A DNA stretch of 64,000 bases from Gammaproteobacteria bacterium (GCA_040183005.1 JAMPIW010000004.1:124001-188000); one strand, 5' to 3'. Shown: positions 8,027 to 17,211, counted from the first letter of the stretch. Notes: generated by a model not told the origin, from the letters alone. Program-made: numbers and translations.

Positions 8027-8926
8027 ATGCTCTTACCCACGTCGATGCTTCCCAATCTCATAGTGTTACGCCTTGTGCTCGGTATGATGCTCATCGTTGC
8101 GCATAGCCCGCCCGCTCATGCCCTGCTGGCTGGCGTTGCGCCAGACTCCCCTACGCAACGTATCGACCCTAATACCACTGCTTCGCCTTGGACAGGTGTT
8201 GGAAGTCTGTCGATTAATGGCGGAACCTTCAGCGCCGTGGTGATCGGCCCTCACCACGTGCTGACCGCGGCCCATGTTGTGAATGGCGTGGCGCCCGATA
8301 AGATCGTGTTTAACCTCAATTACGGCGCCGATCTGTCGCACAGCATCCAGGCCAAGGCTGTTTTCGTACACCCGGATTACGCCGGTTACAACAAGAATGA
8401 CATCACCCGCGATGATGTAGCCGTGGTACAGCTCAGCGAGGCAGTACCCGATGGCGTGGCCATTTATGACCTCAATACATCGCCTCCCGCGCCCGGCATG
8501 ACGCTGACGCTGGTGGGGTATGGCGCCAGTGGAAACGGTGTGGATGGCATTACCGTGGGCGGTAATCCCGCGGTAAAAAGGATTGGCAAGAATAATGTGG
8601 ATGGGGTGGTGCCGGACGATGAGGGCAGTAAGCGCCTGGAGGCCTATATATATGATTTTGACGGTCCGGAGGGAACGTCAAACCAGGGTGGCGGCCCCAC
8701 CTTGGGTAACGGCATCGAAACCACGGTGGGCGGCGGCGATTCGGGCAGCCCGGCTTTCGTCGAATCAGGTGGACGCTGGATGCTTGCGGGCATCAATACC
8801 TTTCAGCTTGGGGCGACCGCGCCGAAATTCGGCTCAGGCGGGGGGGGGATGCTGGTTTCCAGCTACGCAGAGTGGATCCATAGTGTGTTAGGCCACTTCA
8901 CACGGGTGACAACCGGGCAAAAATAA
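8027..8926 (+). CDS. Exported trypsin-like serine protease (S1 family)
   Basis: This is a secreted endopeptidase of chymotrypsin fold, about 299 residues. The N terminus has a hydrophobic signal segment (LIVLRLVLGMMLIVA) ending at PAHA. The catalytic triad is visible: His in LTAAHVV, Asp in RDDVAVVQL, and Ser in GGGDSGSPAF. A late segment, GINTFQLGATAPKFGSGGGG, fits the substrate-binding end. The start is uncertain. The frame is open from 7976, but that would place 23 residues before the hydrophobic core, so 8027 (or 8045) is preferred; none has a good ribosome binding site. The gene stands alone, with its stop one base from the stop of the minus-strand kinase gene. Confidence 0.85.
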   Translation: MLLPTSMLPNLIVLRLVLGMMLIVAHSPPAHALLAGVAPDSPTQRIDPNTTASPWTGVGSLSINGGTFSAVVIGPHHVLTAAHVVNGVAPDKIVFNLNYGADLSHSIQAKAVFVHPDYAGYNKNDITRDDVAVVQLSEAVPDGVAIYDLNTSPPAPGMTLTLVGYGASGNGVDGITVGGNPAVKRIGKNNVDGVVPDDEGSKRLEAYIYDFDGPEGTSNQGGGPTLGNGIETTVGGGDSGSPAFVESGGRWMLAGINTFQLGATAPKFGSGGGGMLVSSYAEWIHSVLGHFTRVTTGQK

Positions 8927-10285
8927 TTATGCCCCTGGCATACTCACTATAAAACTCGCGCCGCCCATCTCACTTTTACCGACTTCCAGCGTTCCACCGT
9001 ATACACGCAGGATGTCTTGCACCACCGCCAGGCCGATGCCGTGGCCGTGGATGGTTTCGTCGGCGCGTACACCGCGTTGCAGTACTAGATCGGCATGCTC
9101 CAGGGGGATGCCTTGTCCGTCGTCTTCCACCCGCAATTCCAGCCCGGAGTGCCTATGAAAGGCGTCGGCAAGGGGGTGGGCGGTTATAGCAACGCGGTGA
9201 TGGCACCATTTGCAAGCGTTATCCATCAGGTTACCTAAAAGCTCCATCAGGTCGCCTTCGTCGCCATAAAACACGGCATCGTCCTCGGTCCGGATTGAAA
9301 AGTGAACGCCCTTGTCGGCGTATACCTTACTCAGTGAGGCGGCGATACGCTCCACTACCGTATTGACGTTCACCGGCGCAGCGAGTGCGGTGCGGCCCGA
9401 TGCTGCGGCACGCTGGAGCTGGTATTCGACGATCTGCGTCATGCGGTCCACCTGTTCCTGCACGGTACGGCGCAACTCCTCCACGGAGCTTTCGTTTTCC
9501 ACTGAACCGCGCACGACGGCGAGCGGTGTCTTCAGGCTGTGGGCAAGATCACCCAGTGTATGGCGATAGCGATCCAACTGTGCATGACTGGCGCGTATCA
9601 GAATATTGAGGTTGTCGGTCAGGCCGCGCAGTTCTTGCGGATACCGGCCTTCCAACTGGGTAGCCTGTCCGGCCTCGATGGCCGCCAGATCGGTGGACAC
9701 GCGGCGTAACGGCGCAAGACTCCAGCGCAGGATGCTGCCCTGCACCGCCAGCAGCAACAGCGCTACACCGCCCAGCCAGCCCCACAGACTGCGCCGGAAG
9801 CTGTTGACCTGCACATAAAAGCTGTTCATGTTCTCGGCAACGCTAAAGGTAAAGCCACGCTGCTTGCCCTTCACTTTCCAGGACAAGCCAAAACCGAGCG
9901 CGTACAGGGGCGTGCCATCCGAGGCAATGACACGCTCAAAGCGATTGGTTCCCATCTCCAGGCCGAGAGTGAAGGGTATCGTCAGCCCCACCATGGAAGG
10001 CGAGCGCAGTGCTTGCTTGCCATCATGCGAGGCTATCTGCCCGTAAATACCCGACCCTGGCGTAGCAAATCCTGCATCAGGCATCTCTTTAGATACGCTC
10101 ATCACCCCATTTTTGTCCAGCTCGGAGGCGGCGAGCAGCGCATAGATATGGCCTTGCAGACGGTCGCGCATGGCGGCCTCGGCGCTGGTGCGAAACGCCT
10201 TGTCGAGCGTAAAGCCGGTGAGTCCAAGGAACGCCGCCAGCACCAGACTGCCAGCGATCAACAAACGGGCGTTAAGGGAGAGCAT
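8927..10285 (-). CDS. PhoQ-like sensor histidine kinase
   Basis: This is a membrane sensor kinase of about 452 residues that pairs with the adjacent OmpR-type regulator. A first membrane helix (LLIAGSLVLAAFLGLTGF) is followed by a periplasmic sensor domain of about 130 residues and a second helix (LWGWLGGVALLLLAVQGSI). The kinase core has the H-box DLAHSLKTPLAVV, the N-box LMDNACKWC, and G-boxes VEDDGQGIP and GHGIGLAVVQDIL. H-box spelling and domain order match PhoQ-type kinases of gammaproteobacteria. The start at 10285 overlaps the regulator gene by 14 bases; an alternative in-frame start at 10324 would lengthen the overlap. The signal sensed cannot be read from the sequence. Confidence 0.9.
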   Translation of the reverse strand: MLSLNARLLIAGSLVLAAFLGLTGFTLDKAFRTSAEAAMRDRLQGHIYALLAASELDKNGVMSVSKEMPDAGFATPGSGIYGQIASHDGKQALRSPSMVGLTIPFTLGLEMGTNRFERVIASDGTPLYALGFGLSWKVKGKQRGFTFSVAENMNSFYVQVNSFRRSLWGWLGGVALLLLAVQGSILRWSLAPLRRVSTDLAAIEAGQATQLEGRYPQELRGLTDNLNILIRASHAQLDRYRHTLGDLAHSLKTPLAVVRGSVENESSVEELRRTVQEQVDRMTQIVEYQLQRAAASGRTALAAPVNVNTVVERIAASLSKVYADKGVHFSIRTEDDAVFYGDEGDLMELLGNLMDNACKWCHHRVAITAHPLADAFHRHSGLELRVEDDGQGIPLEHADLVLQRGVRADETIHGHGIGLAVVQDILRVYGGTLEVGKSEMGGASFIVSMPGA

Positions 10286-10964
10286 GGGAATCGCGCGCCA
10301 GAGTGAAACGGTAGCCTCGTCCACGCAGAGTTTCTATAGGTTGAAGCGTCCCTTCCGGATCAAGCTTACGTCGCAATCGCCCCACCAACACTTCGAGGAC
10401 ATTACTGTCGCGATCGAAATCCTGATCATAGAGGTGCTCGGTAAGTTCTGCCTTGGACACTACTTCACCGTTATGCAGCATCAGGTATTCAAGCAGGTTA
10501 TATTCATACGCGGTCAGATCCACAGCCTGACCATGCGCGCTGACCTGCTGGGAGACGGTATCCAGCGCCACCGGCCCGCAACGCAGTACCGGCTGCGACC
10601 AGCCCGCCGCGCGGCGCAGCAGTACCTTGATGCGCGCCAGCAGTTCCTCCATGTGAAACGGCTTGACCAGATAATCATCGCCACCGGCCTCCAGCCCTTC
10701 AACCTTCTCCTGCCACCGTCCGCGCGCAGTCAGAATCAGAATGGGAAAGGTTTTTCCAGTAGCGCGCAAGCGCTGAATAACCTCGATACCCGACAGCTTG
10801 GGCAATCCTAGATCCACCACGGCAACATCGAAGGGAAATTCCGACCCCAGATACAGGCCTTCCTCCCCGTCCGCCGCCGCATCCACGGCATAGCCATCCT
10901 CGCGGAACCGGGTCAGCAATTGCTCGCGCAGCGAGGCCTCGTCTTCAATGACCAATATTCGCAT
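10272..10964 (-). CDS. PhoP-like response regulator (OmpR family)
   Basis: A 230-residue transcription factor. The receiver domain (1-115) has D8/E9, phospho-acceptor D51 in VVDLGLP, and the switch lysine in DDYLVKPF. The winged-helix DNA-binding domain (about 125-222) ends with SNVLEVLVGRLRRKLD and IETLRGRGYRF. Its end overlaps the kinase gene, the usual sign of a co-translated two-component pair. The upstream PepSY gene lies 17 bases away on the same strand. The regulon is unknown; autoregulation of the four-gene operon is a reasonable inference only. Confidence 0.92.
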   Translation of the reverse strand: MRILVIEDEASLREQLLTRFREDGYAVDAAADGEEGLYLGSEFPFDVAVVDLGLPKLSGIEVIQRLRATGKTFPILILTARGRWQEKVEGLEAGGDDYLVKPFHMEELLARIKVLLRRAAGWSQPVLRCGPVALDTVSQQVSAHGQAVDLTAYEYNLLEYLMLHNGEVVSKAELTEHLYDQDFDRDSNVLEVLVGRLRRKLDPEGTLQPIETLRGRGYRFTLARDSHALP

Positions 10965-10981
10965 TGCCTACCATTCACTCT

Positions 10982-11314
10982 TTATTCAAACCGTTTACCG
11001 CCCTCCGGCTCGACCATGAAGATGCGTACCTGCCCGGAGGTGGTGAGCACCTTGATGCGGAACATCACTCGTCCTTGCATCTCCGCTGCATCTGCCGACA
11101 CTACCCTCCCCGCCGTTGCCTGACGTACCTCGGCAGCAGCGTCATCGAGCGTTAATTGCCGCCGTTGATGATCCGTAAACCGGAAGGCTCCATGCGCGTC
11201 CATCCCCGCTACAGATGGCGCGGCGTGGGCGGGCATCGCCCACACTACCAATAGCGCCGCCAGCGCGCCACCTTTTAATATACGATCAGTCCACCTCGGG
11301 ATCTCAATCGTCAT
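10982..11314 (-). CDS. Small exported PepSY-domain protein
   Basis: A protein of about 110 residues with a signal peptide (ILKGGALAALLVVWAMPAHA) and one PepSY-like domain: LTLDDAAAEVRQATAGRVVSADAAEMQGRVMF is followed by a strand ending in RIFMVEPEGG. PepSY proteins are often encoded beside PhoPQ-type systems and are thought to inhibit proteases or modulate the sensor in the periplasm. The ATG at 11314 overlaps the end of the glycine-zipper gene by 11 bases; a TTG three codons upstream (11323) is also possible. The gene lies between the glycine-zipper gene and the regulator gene in one operon. Confidence 0.8.
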   Translation of the reverse strand: MTIEIPRWTDRILKGGALAALLVVWAMPAHAAPSVAGMDAHGAFRFTDHQRRQLTLDDAAAEVRQATAGRVVSADAAEMQGRVMFRIKVLTTSGQVRIFMVEPEGGKRFE

Positions 11315-11918
11315 ACGACGCAACCATTGAGCTGACCCTGATCATCGACCCGGGATGACGGTCAGTGCGCGTTACATAGGTTTGCCCTCTATAACGGTAC
11401 GTCACGCGGTAACCAAAGACACGCTCACTTTCGTCATACTGAGTGATGGTGCGGCAGCGCTGGTTTACGACGGGGGCGGAATACTCATTTCTCCCGCTCA
11501 TGTCATGGCCGATGGATGCGCCCACCAGCGTCCCAAGCAATGTGGCGGCATCTCTGCCGCGCCCTTCACCCACCTGATTGCCGACCACGCCACCCACTAT
11601 GCCGCCAAGAATCATCGCGCCCGCAGCGTCATGGCGACCGCGCCCGGAATAAGTTGCCTGCTCATCCCAGCATTGCTGTCGGGAGTAGGGCGTGCGCGAA
11701 ACCTCGATGATGGGATCGACATCGATCACCTTGCCAAAATCATCATAACGACGCTCATGGCCGTGACGCTCATGACGACCATAATCACCATCGTAATAGC
11801 CCCTGTCATAGGAGCGGTCATGGCGATCATGGTGACCCTTGTCATTATCAGCGACAGCATTAAACGAAACGGCAAGGGATGATAAGGCAAGACCCAGAAC
11901 AAGCATTGAGGGCTTCAT
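11304..11918 (-). CDS. Glycine-zipper 2TM-domain envelope protein
   Basis: A 204-residue protein with a signal peptide (SMLVLGLALSSLAVSFNAVA), then a His/Arg/Asp/Tyr-rich region, then a glycine-zipper hairpin (GAMILGGIVGGVVGNQVGEG and LLGTLVGASIGHDMSG) of the 17-kDa-antigen type, and a C-terminal beta-rich domain ending YRGQTYVTRTDRHPGSMIRV. Such proteins sit in the outer membrane or periplasm. GGAGGAGAC precedes the ATG, so this is the first gene of the operon with the PepSY, regulator and kinase genes. The histidine-rich stretch might bind metals; this is speculation. Confidence 0.82.
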   Translation of the reverse strand: MKPSMLVLGLALSSLAVSFNAVADNDKGHHDRHDRSYDRGYYDGDYGRHERHGHERRYDDFGKVIDVDPIIEVSRTPYSRQQCWDEQATYSGRGRHDAAGAMILGGIVGGVVGNQVGEGRGRDAATLLGTLVGASIGHDMSGRNEYSAPVVNQRCRTITQYDESERVFGYRVTYRYRGQTYVTRTDRHPGSMIRVSSMVASYDD

Positions 11919-12084
11919 TGTTGTCTCCTCCAGTAGTGGAACGCCTGATCATTGCAGGCGATTACAGACTATCTCATCGAGGCTGAACAGGGGCTGAATG
12001 AAACCAAAAAGGAGGCCGGAAAGGAGGCCGGAATGGGTCGTAACATATTGAAAAATATAAACAACAATCCTTTTCATCAGCCAT

Positions 12085-12133
12085 AAAAAAACCTCCCTCA
12101 CGCGGCGCCCGAAAGGACACTGCATGAGGGAGG
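12085..12133 (-). terminator. Rho-independent terminator after the cytochrome c gene
   Basis: On the minus strand CCTCCCTCA (12125-12133) pairs with TGAGGGAGG (12092-12100) and is followed by a run of T residues (complement of the A run at 12085-12090). A second hairpin (12141-12167, ACATCC...GGATGT with a C/G core) lies between it and the cytochrome stop codon. Confidence 0.75.
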
Positions 12134-12177
12134 CGGGGTGACATCCTTCCCCGTAAGGGGGGGATGTTATCCGGCTA

Positions 12178-12510
12178 TTACTTGGCCAGACCCAATACGA
12201 AGGTCACCAGCTTCTCAATATCCGCATCGGCAACGCGAGGGGAGTAGGGGGGCATTGGAACACCGCCGGTTACGGCAGTCCAGTTGCCCTTGCCGCCAGC
12301 CTTGACCTTGGCGATCAGGGCTGCCTTGGCAGCGGCATCACCTTTGTACTTGTTGGCAACATCCTGCCAAGCAGGACCGACAACTTTCTTCTCTACGCTG
12401 TGGCAAGCCAAGCAACCACTAGCCTTGGCCAGATCCAGGCCTTCAGCAGCAAAAGACGGCAGTGCAGCAACCGACAGAGCGGCACCCAGAACAAGCGCTT
12501 GAACTTTCAT
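12178..12510 (-). CDS. Small class I cytochrome c (c-551/c5-like)
   Basis: A periplasmic electron carrier of 110 residues. A signal peptide (LVLGAALSVAALPSFA) precedes the heme-attachment motif CLACH, with proline and glycine in VVGPAWQDVA and the axial methionine in GGVPMPPYSPRV, as in the c-551 family. The mature chain is about 89 residues, normal for the family. AGGAGA precedes the ATG and a strong terminator follows, so the gene is transcribed on its own. It lies downstream of glcF on the same strand, and a role as an electron acceptor for a local dehydrogenase is possible but not shown. Confidence 0.92.
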   Translation of the reverse strand: MKVQALVLGAALSVAALPSFAAEGLDLAKASGCLACHSVEKKVVGPAWQDVANKYKGDAAAKAALIAKVKAGGKGNWTAVTGGVPMPPYSPRVADADIEKLVTFVLGLAK

Positions 12511-12701
12511 TATCTTCTCCTATCAAATTACCAAGTCATTTACCGGCGACCCAACGTATTCACCGGCCATATAGCAAAGAGCATGGTCTGCCCTCGTTAT
12601 CGCTTCCGCTTGGCTGGAGGTTTCTTTCCAGCTTGGACATAGATTACCTCGATCAAGCTGAACCGAAGCTGAACGGAAAACCTCTGCAAAAAGAAATATC
12701 A

Positions 12702-13919
12702 TCATTCAGCGTCCAGCAACTCAACCCAATGCCTGACCGGTACATCCGACCGGCTTTGCAAATGGGTCAGGCAACCGATGTTGGCAGTAGCGATGAAAGC
12801 AGGCGCGCCGGACTGCAGCGCGGCGAGTTTGTTTTGCAGCAGTTGCTGGGAAAGCTCTTTTTGCAAGATGGAATAGGTGCCCGCCGAACCGCAGCACAGA
12901 TGCGCGTCCGGCACGGGGGTTAGCTCGTAGCCACAGGTTTGCAGAATATTTTCCACAATGCCGGGCAGTTTTTGGCCATGCTGCAAGGTGCACGGCGAAT
13001 GAAAAGCGAGTTTCGGGCTCTTAGAGTTGCTGAAGTGTTTTGCCAGGCCGTCTTTTTCAGCCAGCAGCACCTCGGAAATGTCCCGAGTAAGCGCAGAAAC
13101 ACGCGCAGCTTTTTCGGCATAGGTCGGATCGTGGCGCAGGATGTGGCCGTATTCCTTCACCATGGCGCCACAGCCGCTGGCAGTCATGACAATGGCCTCC
13201 GCACCCGCTTCGATATGCGGCCACCAGGCGTCGATGTTGCGGCGCATGAAATCCATGCCTTCTTCGTGCGCATTGAGATGATGACTCACCGCCCCACAGC
13301 AACCTGCCCTATCGGCGCGTAGCAGCGAGATGCCCAGCCGATCCAGCACGCGCGCTGTGGCGGCGTTGATGTTGGGAGCAATGGCGGGCTGCGCGCAGCC
13401 ATCCAACACCACCATTTGCCGGGCGTGGCGCGGCGCGGGCCAAAGTGTGGAAGGTTGCCGTGATGGTATGGAGGCGCGCATAGCCGCCGGCATCAACGGC
13501 CGCACCATCTGCCCCAGCCTAAGCAGCGGCGTGAAACGGCTGGAATAAGGAATCACTGCGCGCAGCATATGACGCGTGACACGCTCCAGCCATGGTCGAG
13601 CCACACGCTCTTCTGCCACGGCACGCCCTATATCCACTAACCGGCCATACTGCACACCGGAAGGACACGTGGTCTCGCAGGCGCGACACGTCAGGCAGCG
13701 ATCAAGGTGGAGCTGCGTCTTGCGGCTGACTGTCTCGCCTTCCAGCATTTCCTTAATGAGATAGATGCGGCCGCGCGGGCCATCCAGTTCATCGCCCAGC
13801 AATTGGTATGTGGGACACGTGGCCGTGCAGAAACCACAGTGCACGCAGGCGCGCAGAATGCCATCCGCCTCCTGGCCTTGAGGGGTGTTTTTGATGGAAT
13901 CGCTGAGTTGGGTTTGCAT
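12702..13919 (-). CDS. glcF: Glycolate oxidase iron-sulfur subunit GlcF
   Basis: This is the electron-transfer subunit of the membrane-associated glycolate oxidase GlcDEF, which converts glycolate to glyoxylate. Its 405 residues carry two [4Fe-4S] ferredoxin motifs near the N terminus (CVHCGFCTATCPTY and CLTCRACETTCPSG) and two CCG domains (GCCGAVSHHLNAHEEGMDF and LCCGSAGTYS), the usual GlcF arrangement. It is separated from glcE by a glutathione S-transferase gene, which is unusual because glcD, glcE and glcF are normally consecutive. A short hairpin lies in the 66-base gap before it. Confidence 0.95.
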   Translation of the reverse strand: MQTQLSDSIKNTPQGQEADGILRACVHCGFCTATCPTYQLLGDELDGPRGRIYLIKEMLEGETVSRKTQLHLDRCLTCRACETTCPSGVQYGRLVDIGRAVAEERVARPWLERVTRHMLRAVIPYSSRFTPLLRLGQMVRPLMPAAMRASIPSRQPSTLWPAPRHARQMVVLDGCAQPAIAPNINAATARVLDRLGISLLRADRAGCCGAVSHHLNAHEEGMDFMRRNIDAWWPHIEAGAEAIVMTASGCGAMVKEYGHILRHDPTYAEKAARVSALTRDISEVLLAEKDGLAKHFSNSKSPKLAFHSPCTLQHGQKLPGIVENILQTCGYELTPVPDAHLCCGSAGTYSILQKELSQQLLQNKLAALQSGAPAFIATANIGCLTHLQSRSDVPVRHWVELLDAE

Positions 13920-13944
13920 GAATGCTTCACAAAAAAATCGTATT

Positions 13945-13965
13945 CCCCTCTTTTCTCAAGAGGGG
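13945..13965 (-). terminator. Short hairpin between the GST gene and glcF
   Basis: CCCCTCTT and AAGAGGGG form a perfect 8-bp stem with a 5-base loop. On the minus strand a T run starts seven bases after the stem, so it may be a weak terminator or an attenuating or RNA-processing site ahead of glcF. Confidence 0.45.
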
Positions 13966-13985
13966 CGAGGGTCAAATGTAGGGTG

Positions 13986-14639
13986 TTAGTACTCGTATTG
14001 CTCAATCACTTCAGCTTCCTCGCGTGCTGCGGCATACCATTCCTGCATGGCAGGCAAGACCTGCACCGCTTTGACATATGCGGCGCTGACAGGATCAAGC
14101 GTCACGTCATAGGTAATAAAGCGAGTGGTCACTGGCGCGAACATGGCGTCGGCGATACTGAACTGACCGAATAGCATATCCCCGCCACGGCCAAAACGCG
14201 CGCGGCAGTCATTCCAAATGGCCGTAATGCGGTCGATATCCTCCTGCACGCCGGGCGCACGGCCCTTGCCAGGATAGCGTTTCCGGCAATTCATGGTCAT
14301 ATTCTGCCGCATATTGGCAAAACCGGAGTGCATCTCCGCACTCACCGAACGTGCCACCGCGCGCGCTTCCTTGTCTTTTGGCCAAAGCAAGCACTCGGGA
14401 AACTGCTCTGCAATGTACTCACAGATCGCCAGCGAGTCCCATACCGTCAGGCCGCCATCTCGTAAGGCGGGCACCTTGCCCGATGGCGAGTATTTGAGCA
14501 TTTCCGCCTGCCAATCCCCGACATATAAAGGGATTCTCATTTCCTTAAACGGAATGCCGACGTGCTTCAGCAGCAACCAGGGACGCAATGACCAGGACGA
14601 ATAGTTTTTGTTGCCGATAACAAGAGTCAGTTCACTCAT
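13986..14639 (-). CDS. Glutathione S-transferase family protein
   Basis: A cytosolic GST-fold protein of 217 residues. The thioredoxin-like N-terminal domain begins LTLVIGNKNYSSWSLRPWLLLKH, with the SSWSLR segment providing the likely catalytic serine, and includes the cis-proline and SNAIL-type region GKVPALRDGGLTVWDSLAICEYI. An all-helical domain follows from about residue 90. The ATG at 14639 has an ideal AGGAGG six bases... upstream at 14648-14653; a TTG two codons earlier is possible. It is inserted between glcE and glcF. A role in detoxifying aldehydes or peroxides formed during glycolate oxidation is speculative. Confidence 0.88.
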   Translation of the reverse strand: MSELTLVIGNKNYSSWSLRPWLLLKHVGIPFKEMRIPLYVGDWQAEMLKYSPSGKVPALRDGGLTVWDSLAICEYIAEQFPECLLWPKDKEARAVARSVSAEMHSGFANMRQNMTMNCRKRYPGKGRAPGVQEDIDRITAIWNDCRARFGRGGDMLFGQFSIADAMFAPVTTRFITYDVTLDPVSAAYVKAVQVLPAMQEWYAAAREEAEVIEQYEY

Positions 14640-14672
14640 ACACAACCTCCTTGCTTACCGTTGATGACTGGA

Positions 14673-15737
14673 TCACAAATCCGAATACATCCGACCCAAG
14701 TTGAGAATCCCGTGAGGATCGAACGCCGCCTTGAGCCGCTGGTGCAGGGCCATTAAAGCCGGAGATAAGGGATGAAACACCGCCCCCTGGCGGTCGCCAC
14801 CACGAAACAGGGTGGCATGGCCGCCTGCCTTGGCGGTGAGCTCACGGATCGTCGTAGCGGCGCTGCTTGTCTTGAGCCAACGCTGCGCACCGCCCCAGTC
14901 TAGCAGCCATTCTCCAGACAGGTCGAGCGGCGGTGTTGCGGCAGGCACCGATACTCGCCACAACGGGGCATCGCCCTGAAAGAAGGTGCATGTATGATCA
15001 CGCACATCACGCCAAAAGACCGCACCATCGGCAACTAATTCTCCACCCAGCTTTTCACGCGCGGCATTCAGCGCCGCCGTGCTTCCTGAAAGGCGCAAAT
15101 ACAGCCTCCCGCCATCAAATGCCGCGCCGGAGAGCGGCAGCGGCTGGCCCGCCCAGGCGTTCATACGTCGGATTGCATCAAGCTCTGAGGATTCAAACAG
15201 CAGTGTCTGTTCAGATTCAGGACGCGGCAGCACCTTGAGCGAAACCTCAAGCAAAACCCCCAGCGTGCCCAGGCTGCCCGCCATGAAGCGCGACACATCA
15301 AAGCCCGCGACATTTTTCATCACTTGGCCGCCGAAACCCAGGATTTCACCCTTACCGGTCAGCACCTTGACACCCAGCACGAAATCGCGCGCGCTGCCTG
15401 CATAGGGCCGACATGGACCGGACAGGCCCGTGGCAATGGCGCCACCTAAGGTGGCGGCGTCTGTGAAATAGGGTGGATCGAAGGGCAGCATCTGGTTGTG
15501 CTCGGCGAGCAAGGACTCGACATCTGCAAGCCGGGTGCCCGCACGGGCGGTGATGACCAGCTCGGTCGGTTCATAACTGATCACGCCTCGGTGCCCTGTC
15601 ACAGACAGAGGATCACCCTGTGGCGCGCGGCCATAAAAGATCTTGCTGCCACCGCCTACAATCTGCAAGGGGCTGCCTTGCGCCATAGCCTCAAGCACAT
15701 TGGCCTGGAGCGCGGCACTGATGTCGGTATCAGGCAT
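14673..15737 (-). CDS. glcE: Glycolate oxidase FAD-binding subunit GlcE
   Basis: The second flavin subunit of glycolate oxidase, 354 residues. The FAD-binding type 4 (VAO-like) domain starts with LQIVGGGSKIFYG, followed by SYEPTELVITARAGTRLADVE and ATLGGAIATGLSGPCRPYAGSARDFVLGV, and the C terminus ends in FDPHGILNLGRMY. The ATG at 15737 was chosen because the conserved region begins 24 residues later and the frame upstream is simply the other reading of glcD. It starts four bases after the glcD stop, so the two genes are almost certainly translated together. Confidence 0.94.
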   Translation of the reverse strand: MPDTDISAALQANVLEAMAQGSPLQIVGGGSKIFYGRAPQGDPLSVTGHRGVISYEPTELVITARAGTRLADVESLLAEHNQMLPFDPPYFTDAATLGGAIATGLSGPCRPYAGSARDFVLGVKVLTGKGEILGFGGQVMKNVAGFDVSRFMAGSLGTLGVLLEVSLKVLPRPESEQTLLFESSELDAIRRMNAWAGQPLPLSGAAFDGGRLYLRLSGSTAALNAAREKLGGELVADGAVFWRDVRDHTCTFFQGDAPLWRVSVPAATPPLDLSGEWLLDWGGAQRWLKTSSAATTIRELTAKAGGHATLFRGGDRQGAVFHPLSPALMALHQRLKAAFDPHGILNLGRMYSDL

Positions 15738-15741
15738 CGTT

Positions 15742-17211
15742 TTAAAACCGTTCAAGTTCAGGATGAGATAGCTTGCCGCCATGCACGTGCATGGCGCCGA
15801 ACTCGGCGCAACGGTGCAGGGTGGGTACAGCCTTGCCTGGGTTGAGCAAACCTTGCGGATCAAACGCATGTTTAACCGCGTGAAACTGGGTTAGCTCGGC
15901 GGGCGCGAATTGATGGCACATCTGGCCGATTTTCTCCATGCCCACGCCATGTTCTCCGGTAATGGTACCGCCCACCGCGATGCATAGGTCGAGGATCTTG
16001 CCGCCGAATTCTTCGGTGCGCTCCAGCTCGCCGGGCTTATTGGCGTCATACAGGATCAACGGGTGCAAATTGCCGTCTCCGGCGTGAAAGACATTGGCAA
16101 CCGGCAGGCCATACTCTTTCGAGAGTTCGGCGATACGCGAGAGCACCTCAGAAAGACGCTTGCGCGGGATAGTGCCATCCATGCAGTAATAATCAGGCGA
16201 GATACGCCCCACTGCCGGAAACGCGGCCTTGCGCCCTGCCCAGAACTTGAGGCGCTCGGCCTCGTCGCGCGCGGTACGCACCTCGGTCGCGCCCGCCTGC
16301 ATCAATATCTCACGCACCTTGAGTATCTGATCGGATACTTCTTCGTTCGCGCCGTCCACCTCGCACAACAGAATCGCGGCGGCGTCCACCGGATATCCCG
16401 CATGTATGAAGTCTTCAGCGGCGCGTATCGCCAAATTGTCCATCATCTCCAGGCCACCGGGGATGATACCCGCGCCGATGATACTACCCACCGCCTCGCC
16501 CGCTTTCACCACATCGTCGAAGGCTGCCAGCACCACCTGGGCGCGCTCGGGCTTGGGTAGCAGCTTTACGGTGACCTCAACGATCACTCCCAGCAGCCCC
16601 TCAGAGCCGGTCATCAGCGCGAGCAGATCGTAGCCTGGGCCATCCAGCGCGGCACCGCCAATTTCCAGCAACTCGCCGTCCATGGTCAGCACCTTCAGCC
16701 CCAGTACATTATTCACCGTGAGGCCGTATTTCAGGCAATGCACCCCGCCGGAGTTTTCCGCCACATTGCCACCTATGGTGCAGGCGATTTGTGAGGAAGG
16801 GTCGGGGGCGTAATACAATCCATAGGGCGCGGCCGCCTGCGAGATGGCGAGATTTCTCACCCCCGGCTGTATGCGGGCGATGCGGTTTGCAGGGTCAACT
16901 TCAAGAATGCGCATGAATTTAGCCAGGCTCAACACCACGCCATTGGCCAACGGCAGCGCCCCACCCGATAAACCCGTGCCCGCACCGCGCGCCACCACCG
17001 GCACACTCATGTCATGGCATACACGCAACACCGCGCGCACCTGCTCTACCGTCTCCGGCAAGCACACCACTAGCGGCAGTTCGCGGTAAGCGGATAGGCC
17101 GTCACACTCGTAAGGGCGTAGATCTTCCGCGTCGGACAAGACGGCACTGGAGGGCAGGATGCGGCACAGGGCCGCGATTAATGCCTGAGTATCGAACGCC
17201 AATGTTTTCAT
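15742..17211 (-). CDS. glcD: Glycolate oxidase catalytic subunit GlcD
   Basis: FAD-linked glycolate (2-hydroxyacid) dehydrogenase, 489 residues, which forms the complex with GlcE and GlcF. The FAD-binding domain contains VPVVARGAGTGLSGGALP and the PDPSSQIACTIGGNVAENSGG segment. The FAD-oxidase C-terminal domain has HAGDGNLHPLILYD, GGTITGEHGVGMEK and the closing FDPQGLLNPGK. The ATG at 17211 overlaps the TAA of the sugar-acid kinase gene by one base (TAATG), so the two are translationally coupled; a frame open nine codons earlier would overlap more and is less likely. The enzyme supplies glyoxylate, for example after glycolate formation by photorespiration-like side reactions or from the environment. 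Confidence 0.96.
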   Translation of the reverse strand: MKTLAFDTQALIAALCRILPSSAVLSDAEDLRPYECDGLSAYRELPLVVCLPETVEQVRAVLRVCHDMSVPVVARGAGTGLSGGALPLANGVVLSLAKFMRILEVDPANRIARIQPGVRNLAISQAAAPYGLYYAPDPSSQIACTIGGNVAENSGGVHCLKYGLTVNNVLGLKVLTMDGELLEIGGAALDGPGYDLLALMTGSEGLLGVIVEVTVKLLPKPERAQVVLAAFDDVVKAGEAVGSIIGAGIIPGGLEMMDNLAIRAAEDFIHAGYPVDAAAILLCEVDGANEEVSDQILKVREILMQAGATEVRTARDEAERLKFWAGRKAAFPAVGRISPDYYCMDGTIPRKRLSEVLSRIAELSKEYGLPVANVFHAGDGNLHPLILYDANKPGELERTEEFGGKILDLCIAVGGTITGEHGVGMEKIGQMCHQFAPAELTQFHAVKHAFDPQGLLNPGKAVPTLHRCAEFGAMHVHGGKLSHPELERF

